Shown here one piece after another: positions 55,543-64,000 of a stretch of DNA of 64,000 bases (its first letter is position 1; the number at the start of each line of letters is the position of its first letter). The stretch is taken from assembly GCF_964355755.1 (NCBI RefSeq), contig NC_092677.1, forward strand, positions 18,754,101-18,818,100, in the 5' to 3' direction. Origin of the DNA: Antedon mediterranea (taxonomy: Eukaryota > Echinodermata > Crinoidea > Comatulida > Antedonidae). The position numbers and the translations under genes are program-made. Under the pieces are notes generated by a model that saw nothing but the letters and a program-made list of their open reading frames with translations, was not told where the DNA came from and made no database searches.

Positions 55543-55713
55543 TAAGTTTTATAGCAAATAGCGTGCGCGACGCATGGTGGGAAGGATTTGGGAGTTAACG
55601 TCACAACGCGTACCTACGTGATTTGTTGTTTGTACGTACTCCCAAACCCTTCCCATCATGCATTGTGCAATGACGTACTTCGCGAAACCAAGCTATTTGC
55701 GATAAACTTTATG
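55543..55713. mobile_element. 171-bp foldback MITE with 9-bp target duplication
   Basis: Arms pair over most of the length: TTTTATAGCAAATAG with CTATTTGCGATAAAC, and GGTGGGAAGGATTTGGGAGT with ACTCCCAAACCCTTCCCATC, around a short centre. The element is flanked by GCTAAATAA at 55,534-55,542 and 55,714-55,722. A 9-bp duplication with long TIRs suggests a Mutator-like origin. No coding capacity. Confidence 0.7.
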
Positions 55714-55722
55714 GCTAAATAA

Positions 55723-56325
55723 CATTTTAAAACTAAATTTGCATAAATCACATAAATACATATAAACAAAACAAAATTATATTAATAGTTTGATACATTG
55801 AGTTTAAATGAAGGTGTTAAATTTCATTAATTAATGGGCAACAAATATACACACAATCATGTCCACATCAATGGCATTAACATCTCTTCCCATTACTGTA
55901 CTATTTTCATGATCTGTTCAGGTTTATTTTAATTACACGAGCTATACCACAAAATGAAGGACAGAACAATATAAAGAATAAAACAAAAAAGTACATTATC
56001 AACTTTTAAGGAATTCAGTTTCTTGAATATGTAGTTTGTAATTTAACAAAACCGTCAAAAATGGCAGAGACCACAGAGAAATGTAAATGAGGAAGATGTC
56101 GTACTTGCACTGCTTGACAACATTACCTCGAAACATGTGACTGATGGTAAGAGTAGTAGAAGTAATTGGATCTGTAAGATTGTGTCTTGTAAAAATGAAG
56201 TCATCCACGTTGGACCGTCCCATAGCTAAAGAGGCAGAAGAGAAAGGATGAAATGATTTATTGGACACAAAATAAAAATTGAATTATTAACTTTATCTTT
56301 AGTCGATTATTAGTATATTTTAATG
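55723..56325. other. Intergenic sequence, nothing recognised
   Basis: AT-rich; the 89-codon minus frame at 55,999-56,268 has no motif or splice support that I can see. Confidence 0.4.
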
Positions 56326-56329
56326 TTAT

Positions 56330-58357
56330 AGCTAATCGGAATGAACAGTGACCCATGTGACTTATTATGGAAACTATTGAATAATTGTAGATATAAATTC
56401 ATAAAAAAATGTTGTCTATCTGATGTCATGACATCCTTATATGGCCAGTTGAATTCAAAATGTCAGATTTTCATCTCTTTCATAAAAGTTCATCATGTTT
56501 AAAAGAGAGAACATCTTACTTTTACGTGCCCAAAATTGGTGTAACCGTGTACTCTGTAAATACTGTACGACACAATTCATCACTGCAAACATTTACTTCA
56601 TGTCATAGAATGGCATAATCATTTTCAGCCTTCATATTTTAACGTATAAATTTTGCGTTTGCGCGGATAATACGAACTCGTCATAATGACCAGGGTTCGT
56701 ACACCTGTGAGCTAGTAAAATTCCAGGACATTTCAAGGACATTCAATGTCAATATTTTAAATTTTCAAAGACATATACCTAAATATTAAGTTCAACAGAT
56801 TAATAAAAAAAATGTTTAGGATTGAAGAATTTCGTAGTTACGATGTTTTTCAGAAATTCAAGTACTGTAGCCACTAAAAAACATACAGTACTGAAAACAT
56901 AGGCGTGGAAAATCGAGTAACATGACACGTAACAGTAAAAGCCTTTGTGGAACCGCGCCAGACTTCCTCCTGTCGAGGAGGGTAGTCACGGCGCGTGCCG
57001 TCACTAGCGGTATTGAACAAAAGCTGCCATTTCCATAGTCACCGCACTGTCGACGATATTTGGTAATTTGATACTATAGGATGATGAGTATAAATGAAAG
57101 AAATCAAACCATATTCTAATTCACTCTGAACTTTATTCAAAACGATTATACCCTTTACAAAAAGCCGTATACGAACATATACGATGTTTTGTTTATGTTT
57201 CGTATAGGACGTCCACTTCGTATACGAAACGTATACGTCAATTCCGAAGTTCCTGTCCGCATAATCAGCATATACAAACCGTATACGACAGCGTATTTGA
57301 TCATTTATAAACAATAAACAACTGCTGCATCCTGATATACTAGAACGAACGCGAAAAGGGACTGTCCCACTTTTTGCAAACAGCACATGACGATAGCGTA
57401 CGTTGGTAGCTAAACTTTGTTACTTGAATTTTACGGTTTTATATAATATTCAGTTTACTATACTTTATTGTTTATTTTGTAAATATTTAATAATGTATGA
57501 AGGTAATTTGCAAATTTGTCCCAAATAGTTTATGTAATAAATTAATAGCACAACAGGGATTGTGAAACTGTCGATACGGCAATGGAATTCGACTAGAGAG
57601 TGAAGCACACGTTGTAAAGCCCGGGCGTAAGTCGAGCGTTGTTTAATTTTTGTCAACAAAATCGCCGCTGAGCGAGCTAGCTACTAGACTGTTGATGATG
57701 AAATTTGTTTAATTAATCCGATTTGCCAAACCGTTTTTCCGATTTTTTGAAATTCTATTTTGTGGATTTTTTCCCTTACACCAGAGAGGTACGTGTACGT
57801 CAAATGGCATTGTTTTTCGCATGAACACGCGTGGCAATTTTTTACCAGAGGGGTGCTTGTACGTAAATGGAATTGTTTTTTTCAATTCGCGCCACCGCGG
57901 CGACTCGCATCATACACGTACACACGTTGTCATTTCTTACAAGGAGGGTGTGTGTACGTCAAATGGAATGTCCACAACAATCGTTTGGCTCGCATGAATG
58001 GTAATTTTCTAAAGTGGTGCGGTGTACGTCAATTGGAATTGTTTTTTCCAACAACCAACCCTGATAAGAAAGCCTATTTCATGTACGAGTATTTATCGGC
58101 GGCGGGAACTGTCGGCACGTACAAACGTTGCTATCTTCCATGTACTTTCATACTTAATACTTTTATTGTTCAGTATTTTCAAAACTTTATTAAAAGAATT
58201 CATATAACTTTATTGTATTTTAACAATTTTCAGGACATTCAAGGACAATTGCCAATTTCAAGGACTTTCCAGTACTTGAAAAAAGTGATTTATTTTTCCA
58301 TGACTTTCAAGGAATTTAAGGACGCGTACGAACTCTGAGTGACGAGTTCAAATCTAG
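56330..58357 (+). mobile_element. Helentron-like element E10, split by a CAGGG-ended element
   Basis: Plus orientation. 56,330-56,690 is a diverged relative of the E9 body (TATGGCCAGTTGAAT and CATCATGTTTAAAAGAG words) leading to GCGGATAATACG and the left arm AACTCGTC of the 3' hairpin. The right arm GACGAGTT, CAAAT and CTAG (58,354-58,357, T after) resume at 58,338, on the far side of a 1.65-kb insertion. Confidence 0.6.
56691..58337. mobile_element. CAGGG-ended DNA transposon inside the E10 hairpin
   Basis: The left end CAGGGTTCGTACAC and the reverse complement of the right end (CAGAGTTCGTACGC) form imperfect TIRs; TTCCAGGACATTTCAAGGAC words near both ends resemble non-autonomous hAT elements. 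The flanks AATGAC (56,685-56,690) and AGTGAC (58,338-58,343) are a probable 6-bp duplication of hairpin sequence. The interior has a cluster of CGTATACG palindromes (57,168-57,295) and four spaced repeats of a TGTACGTCAAATGGAATTG-like word (57,787-58,045). The open frames inside (up to 192 codons) run across these repeats and have no recognised domain. Confidence 0.6.
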
Positions 58358-58464
58358 TTTATTCTTAACCTTGAACAGTTTTTTCAGAATCAGTTCTAAT
58401 CAATATAATTCAATTTTTCACAGTATATTTTCTATGTCCAAGAATCACTTACTATGTGCATCTA

Positions 58465-59633
58465 CAGGGTTGTAGCTAAGAATTGTTGAGGGTGGAAAAA
58501 AAAATTGTGAGGGTGGTTTTTTATTAAGCTTGCGAGCGAAGCGAGGAACTTAGGCTGGGGGCCAGGGGGCCGCCAAGGGCCCCCGGTCGGGGTTCAGAGG
58601 CCGAAGGGCCCTGAAAAAATTTGCTATATTGACCTTTATAAGACTCATTTTAATGATGGTTTATATGTGTAATTTTTTACATTTTTTTTTATTAATAATA
58701 TTATCATTGTTCAGGTGAATGATTTTAATAAAGCAAAACATTACTTTTACCATGGACGTAATTATACGTACCTCCCGGTTTATTACCTCCATGCTTTGAC
58801 AGTGTAAGTGTAGGCCTACCATTTGGACCTAAACATAACTGCCTTTGTGGTTACCTTGCCCCTGAAGAACGCCTAGGCCTAGCTAGCTTGCATGAATTAA
58901 ATAAATTTGTTCGATTTAGCCGAGAATATTTTTTCAAGATAAAAACCTCTTATTGATATTCATGCCGCACAACAACCACGTAGAAAAACATCACGATGTA
59001 CTTACATGAACGAACGTACATTTCGCCAGGTCTGCGGCCTGGGCGATGAATGATCTAGGCTATCATCCGAGCCATACTACAGTATACTCGCGCTAATGAT
59101 GTAATTCACAAAATAAAAAATAATAACAGTACAAGATATATAGTATGTTTGTATGTTTCAATTCAATGTTTTTTTAATAAATACACGTAGTCGGGAAGTT
59201 ACTCCACAAAGCAGTCGGCGTGGAACGGTTGATTAGCCTACAGTTTAATTCGCCGGTTTTTTTAAATATTCTCCATGATTCATTCATACAGAGGAGATAA
59301 GAAAATCGCGCACAGCATGCAAAGCTAGCAAGCTGCATGCTAGGTTGTGATGTTCACTCAAGTGGAACTTGAGCGTACCGTCCAATCAGCATTAAGTACA
59401 TGACAGTTCTGCTTGGTTGATTTTCAAAGCTGTGTGTTTTGTGCTAGGCTAGCTGCATTGTGCGATGTGAGCTAGAATATGCCCGATATTTCGCGAAAAA
59501 AAAAGGAATTTAGGGTGGGCGGACAGGTACGTCTGACGCTGGGCGGAAGGCCTTAAAATTAGCTTTAGACTGGGCGGGAGGCTTTTAGGCAGGGCGGCCC
59601 CGCCCGGCTCCGCCCTCCACAATTACATCCCTG
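58465..59633. mobile_element. CAGGG-ended DNA transposon with CATCTA duplication
   Basis: The left end CAGGGTTGTAGCTAAGAATT and the reverse complement of the right end (CAGGGATGTA-ATTGTGGAGG) align with a 7-nt gap and continue as GAGGG-GG. It is flanked by CATCTA at 58,459-58,464 and 59,634-59,639. GC-rich segments near both ends (GGGGGCCAGGGGGCCGCC; GGGCGGCCCCGCCC) contrast with the AT-rich interior. No transposase frame is recognised. Confidence 0.6.
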
Positions 59634-59781
59634 CATCTAATCTTCACAACCCTTTACCAATATATCAGTGCTCATAAATTTCATGCAAGATTGACAATTT
59701 TCACATGATACATAACGTGCACTTACAAGTTTTAAAAAGGATTTCTAAAATGTCTGCGCACAAATTTTAGACACATGAAAT

Positions 59782-61590
59782 CGTCACTCGTCACACGAAC
59801 CGGCGAATCCGCAAAATGTCCATTTCGAGAAAATCGCGATTGTAAAAAAGGCACTTTTTGCACGGTCATTTCTCGCAAGAAAAAAAGCGAATGTCCATTA
59901 TTTTTGTGGTAATTATGTAAAAATATATCAAATGAATATTTTTAAAGTGTCCATAAAAAAATATACTCATTAATTAAAGAGTAATCACTTAATTAATACA
60001 TTCGTCACTTCGTGTGAAGATTATTTACCGCGTATCGCGTAACTAAGCGATATTCGACGCATATTCGTCACTTCGTGTGAACAAGAATCTTACGCAATGA
60101 CTATGAAATATGCGGTATTCGCCGTGATTGCGTGGTAATGAATAGGCAGTCCCACCAGGGAAGAGTTAACTCTTCCCTGGTCCCACATAAACATCTTAGA
60201 TAGGGCCCTAATGATAATAATATAAAGTAAACAAATTATTCTGTTAAAATTGCAAAAGAACAATCACAAATCAGTTGCAAAATATAATTTATAGTAGCCA
60301 CAAACATCATTTTAGCTATTGTAAATAATGGAAAAACGGAAACATGGTTCATTTAATTAAATTTAATTATTAATTTATACATTATTTGATCTCTACATAA
60401 GGCAAGGCAATGTTAGATAGTTAGAATAAACGTTTTTAATTCAATATTCCCTTAGTAGGCCCAACGGGAACAGTTAAAAAATTATTTAGACAGTCCATTG
60501 TACAATATGACTTTTTCAGCATATTAGGCCTACAATCATTTAGCCATTTATGGCCAATATAGTATTTATTAAATAACATTAAATGTGTTATTTGCCTTTT
60601 CTAATATCCGTATTAAAAGGCTAATTTAAATTATTTACTAATTTAATGTGATACCGTAGCAATGTGGTCTTATTGTAGGCATATCACAGGATAATGTGCA
60701 GACTACCCTATATAGTATACGATAGTATTTAGTATAGCCATGCCCCCAAAGATATTTGGTGACTCACTGATTATAATAATTATACTGTAACTAGGCCTAT
60801 CTAATTTAAAAAGCAAAAACAAAAAATATAAATACTCTAACATCAAAATGTATGAATTGTTTAATAAAAATGTGTATACAGAAATGAAAGTTATTATCCT
60901 TAGTAGCATTACCAATTAACAATAGAGGTGAAATTTGATGTTTCTTTTTAATAATCAGGTTATTTATTCTCTAAAAAATTAAATATTTCAAAATACTTAA
61001 GACTATAACATTGATGTAGGCCTAATCGTTACCGTACCGTTTCGGGTATGTGTTGTCAGTGCCATAATTTTAATGTAATGTTTTGCTAGTGCTCGAGTGA
61101 ACATACGAAAGATCAAACATCGAAACGTTGCATTACATTTCCTGAAATAAATGATTTATCAATAACCACAAAAATCAGTTTTTACTGGGTAAAATACTGT
61201 TCAATATTCTTTAATCTATGCTCAATCTAACTTCGCGGGACTGAAAATTGGCCATCAAATAATGGAATGTTCCAGATATGCAATAAACCAATCAGATCAC
61301 ATGCAATTAGTGACGAATTGCATATTCGCCGTTTATTCAGGCGCGTAAACAGTGTGCGTGATGCGCGTTTTACTCACACGAAGTGACGAATCGATATTCG
61401 ACGCTTCGTGTGACGAATGATTATAATATCACAATATATTCGCCAAATTATAATTTAAATAATTAATTATTGAAATAAGATACGCAGTTGATATTTGCAT
61501 CAGTTGTTCTTTAGAATAAATACTTTCGAAATATACAAAAAAAAATTTCGCGCCAAAATGACGATTCGCCGGTTCGTGTGACGAGTGACG
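59782..61590. mobile_element. 1.8-kb TIR element with TTCGTCAC subterminal repeats
   Basis: Perfect 28-bp TIRs begin CGTCACTCGTCACACGAACC; the right copy lies at 61,563-61,590. Flanks are AAAT on both sides (59,778-59,781 and 61,591-61,594), a probable 4-bp target duplication. The 18-nt palindrome-like word TTCGTCACTTCGTGTGAA occurs twice near the left end (60,001-60,018 and 60,064-60,081) and in inverted or partial form near the right end (61,374-61,420). There is no transposase, so it is non-autonomous; the superfamily is unknown. Confidence 0.75.
60156..60179. mobile_element. 24-bp perfect palindrome with 7-bp flanking repeats
   Basis: CAGGGAAGAGTT and its exact complement meet with no spacer. 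GTCCCAC stands immediately on both sides (60,149-60,155 and 60,180-60,186). This looks like two abutting transposon ends with a target duplication. It sits inside the 1.8-kb TIR element. Confidence 0.65.
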
Positions 61591-61629
61591 AAATAATGGC
61601 ATGTAGTATTGTTACAGTACTTACTACAT

Positions 61630-61788
61630 TCATTTATCTTTTTTTTGCAATTCTTCTATATTCTCTTCTTCATTTGACACTTTTCCAGAACCATTCTGCA
61701 TTAAGATGAGACCAGTAATTATCAACATTGAACCTATCCACCATTTTATACCAAGTGGCTCTCCAAACAATAAATGTCCAATAAATGC
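61630..61788 (-). CDS. TMEM42-like membrane protein, terminal exon
   Basis: On the minus strand, acceptor CACTTTGCAG (ending at 61,789) opens a phase-0 exon of 52 codons and TGA (61,630-61,632). It reads AFIGHLLFGE, then WW, a hydrophobic helix of about 16 residues ending in ILMQ, and a Glu/Lys-rich cytosolic-type tail. The pattern AFLG-x-LFGE...WW-G-x(8)-GL-L matches the last two helices of TMEM42, a small EamA/DMT-like multi-pass membrane protein of unknown substrate. Helices 1-3 would be in upstream exons to the right, none of which I could find in the remaining 2.2 kb. Another EamA-type transporter end is the main alternative. Confidence 0.6.
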   Translation of the reverse strand, partial: AFIGHLLFGEPLGIKWWIGSMLIITGLILMQNGSGKVSNEEENIEELQKKDK

Positions 61789-61794
61789 CTGCAA

Positions 61795-62590
61795 AGTGCA
61801 ATAGTTAAATTACAGAGTAGAATGTTATTTTAACAGTTCTTACATTTTGTTTGTTCATCATGTACAGCAATACATACAATTATTTTGTACAATAGGAAAT
61901 ATTAAAAAAACAATGCATTTTTCTACAAATAATTTTGTTTTTTTATTTAAAAATAATAAAATTTGATAATTATTCATGTTGCATTCATTTTTGGATAAAC
62001 TATTTTTTGTGCAATAATGTAAACCATAATAATTCAATCTTTTTGCTGTGGTTATGTGTTTTCCCAATTTACATGAGAAGCACTGCTGTACTGTAGGTAT
62101 AAAGAAATAATTTTATAAAATAATAACAAAATAATGTTGATAAATTACAGTATTGATTTAACATTAGAAATTGAATAGGCCTACAGCAGTTTTGCTAAAA
62201 TTTATCAAAATTATGGTACAGTATTGGTCCAAAACATGTAAAATGGAATTTAATGTGGGGAAGTGCTCATTTTTTATCTGATTTGATATAACAACCCACA
62301 CTACAATAATGAATGGTGAAACACTAAAGAACACATACAAAAAAGAACTTGGGAGTGTGGATCCAATTGGACTTGGGAGCAATGTGCTACAGCAGTTTAA
62401 AAAAAAACCAGACACTTGGAATGAATTTCTTTGACCTCGGCCGCTGCACAGATGGTCAACTACCTGCAGGTCACTGTTCAGTGCAGTGGACCTCTTTTAT
62501 GTAATGAATGAATGATTTGAATTGGCATGCACCAGATCACTAGCATAAGAATTGATTGTACTCAATGTTTTATTCATTCATTCAATAGAG
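61795..62590. other. Intron or intergenic sequence, nothing recognised
   Basis: Lies upstream of the TMEM42-like exon on its strand, so probably intron. The 83-codon minus frame at 62,164-62,415 is hydrophobic but lacks the expected EamA helix motifs and splice sites. Confidence 0.4.
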
Positions 62591-62596
62591 ATACAG

Positions 62597-62750
62597 TACT
62601 TTGCATACATCCAACTTACAGAAAAGAAAAAATTAGATGCACTGTTTGTAACAGTTGCCTGTACAGATGATCTTGAAAGTTGTAAAGATTTTACAAACAG
62701 TGTCCACATCAATGCATTGAAGAGAAAGATTCCAAAAAATGACAAAGCTT
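62597..62750 (+). CDS. Unrecognised candidate exon
   Basis: A possible acceptor (GAGATACAG) and a strong donor (T|GTAAGT) bound 154 nt open in one frame (phase 0 in, phase 1 out). It encodes a soluble, mixed-charge peptide with two cysteines (around VACTDDLESCKDF) and a Lys/Arg-rich end. I do not recognise the family. It lies antisense to the presumed TMEM42-like intron. It could be a genuine exon, or an old pseudogene piece next to the LINE fragment that follows. Confidence 0.25.
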
Positions 62751-62819
62751 GTAAGTAAAAGGAAATCTGAAAAAAATTAATAGATTGGATTTAACATTGT
62801 TATTTGAAATGTTCTTAGA

Positions 62820-62990
62820 AATGTTGAAGGTAAACTTGTTGTAGATGACCAAGATAAAGCCGAGTCTTTTAATTCTTTTTTTAGCAGTGTCTTTTGTAAG
62901 GAGAACTTATCGAATGTTCCGAATCTTGATAAAAAGATTGAGGCTTCTTTGTCAGATATTGAGTTTAATGTAGAAGATATTCATAATTAG
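62820..62990 (+). mobile_element. LINE fragment, region before the reverse transcriptase
   Basis: This open stretch ends at TAG (62,988-62,990) and reads LVVDDQDKAESFNSFFSSVF followed by a KEN and L-DIEF region. The DKAE-x-FN-x-FFSSVF block is the conserved link between endonuclease and RT in CR1/Jockey-type LINEs. Nothing of the RT itself follows, so it is a short internal fragment. Confidence 0.7.
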
Positions 62991-63570
62991 ACTTGCCCCA
63001 AGTCTGTATTATCTTTTTTTTTTATTTATTTGTTTTTATTTCGACCGCGATTTTTTTCTGAAAATACAGACTTGTGAAACACGTATAGAAATCGATTTGC
63101 AGACCGCAAACATCCAATAAGAATGACGTAGGTTATCATACCGTATTTGGCTATATGGGGCGGGCGGTATGTAAATATGGATTTCGAATCAACCAATGAT
63201 CATTTTGTTTCAAAATGAAAAAGATCGAGTACGTACAGTGCTGAATGTACGATCGAGACTGTTGAAATATAAAATCGTAATGCCAAGTTGTTTTGTTTAT
63301 TAATTGTTTAGTCCTTGGCCTGGCCTCTTTCGTAGGTCCTACTCAATTCGCACGTATGACCTGCCAAATAAAACGCCAATAAAGTAGGCCTAACATACCA
63401 CCACCGGCGGCACACAACAACAGGGCTACACCACCACACAGAACAGGACAGGGTCTGGGTGGGAATTAAATCAAAATTATCTCCACGCAATAAATGATCC
63501 ATTCAATGTTTGATTTGCGGAGAAGCTAGCCTATCACGAGTTTTCATGTTCTTGGGAAAAATCCCATCAA
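62991..63570. other. Unassigned; possible small TIR element start
   Basis: AGTCTGTATT at about 63,000 and its complement AATACAGACT at about 63,064 form a 10-bp inverted repeat around a T-rich centre. A GGGCGGGCGG patch and a TAGGCCTA word follow. No gene can be supported. Confidence 0.35.
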
Positions 63571-63571
63571 A

Positions 63572-64000
63572 TGTTTGATTTGATTTGATTTGAATTTATT
63601 TGGAAAATCATCATAAAAAATACATACAAAGTGATAACATAAATTACGGACATTACAAATAATACATTTATAAAAGACTTTCCAGGATAGCCCAAAAAGC
63701 TTATCAGCTTATTTCCATTGGGATCCTTTTACAATCTAAAATAAAAAATATAAACATTACAAAGTATTGCATTAAACACGTAAATATTACAAAAACAATA
63801 ATATAAAAAACAAGTTAAATTAAAGATTATGATTGACTTATAAAATTATTTGGTAGAACAGAAATGTGATTTAACATTTTTCTTAAAATTAAATTTGTTT
63901 TCTATTTGTTGAATGGAATGAGGTAGGTTACCAGACTACTAGGCATATAAAATAATGTCTAGCCTTCAGAAACTTTCATAAATGTACCCAAGTAGGCCTA
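63572..64000 (-). mobile_element. LINE 3' end (minus strand), runs off the window
   Basis: On the minus strand the sequence reads NLPHSIQQIENKFNFKKNVK and ends at a stop at 63,846-63,848, which is the usual LINE C-terminus (W-N-LP-I...F-K-L). It is followed by a 3' UTR with GGATCCCAATGGAAATAAG and a TCAAA-type tail (+ strand TTTGA repeats at 63,572-63,590). The 5' part continues beyond the window and appears frameshifted. Confidence 0.65.

Noticed and set aside
57039-58338. 115- and 192-codon frames
   Set aside because: They lie inside a CAGGG-ended element and run through its internal repeats; no recognisable domain or splice context.

Overview
The window is eukaryotic: AT-rich, with GT-AG spliced exons, no operons, and mostly repeats. 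Abundant TAGGCCTA-type words, exon-shuffled ShKT modules, CR1-like LINEs, a BEL/Pao-like element and Helentron-like rolling-circle repeats suggest a marine invertebrate, perhaps an echinoderm. The taxon is an inference.

Host genes occupy little of it. The one substantial gene is on the + strand at about 2.0-15.35 kb. It is the 3' part of a gene with seven ShKT-domain exons. All internal exons are phase 1-1, all seven domains have the same cysteine spacing, and the last exon ends in a Lys-rich tail and a stop. Its introns hold a 47-bp minisatellite (4.0-4.6 kb) and a 5.4-kb array of short and then 52-bp monomers (7.1-12.6 kb). At the right edge are a minus-strand terminal exon of a TMEM42-like membrane protein (61,630-61,788) and one unrecognised candidate exon (62,597-62,750).

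The rest is transposon landscape. (a) Ten Helentron-like, non-autonomous elements lie at 1-1147, 22.1-34.55 kb and 56.3-58.36 kb. Each intact 3' end has an inverted-repeat word, a GACGA hairpin and CTAG; the 5' end is a hairpin built from the same word. Several are nested in one another, and three carry a tRNA-like segment in sense orientation. (b) LINE fragments lie at 20.0-20.4, 35.35-35.75, 43.6-44.6, 52.6-53.0, 62.8-63.0 and 63.57-64.0 kb. (c) The 3' end of a decayed BEL/Pao-like LTR element (RT motif, pol C-terminus, LTR) lies at about 39.4-40.6 kb and is interrupted by a tRNA-like insert. (d) A 178-bp satellite (41.76-52.57 kb) contains a 2.6-kb tandem duplication carrying DDE_1-type transposase and PIF/Harbinger-type MADF remnants; more remnants follow at 53.1-54.8 kb. 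(e) Smaller TIR elements include a piggyBac-like MITE, a foldback MITE with a 9-bp target duplication, CAGGG-ended elements with 6-bp duplications, a 1.8-kb TIR element, and a 24-bp palindrome flanked by 7-bp direct repeats.

The most interesting material is the Helentron-like family, whose 5' hairpin matches its own 3' repeat word, and the link between the intronic 52-bp satellite and the Harbinger-like unit 40 kb away. All calls come from reading the sequence; no database search was possible.
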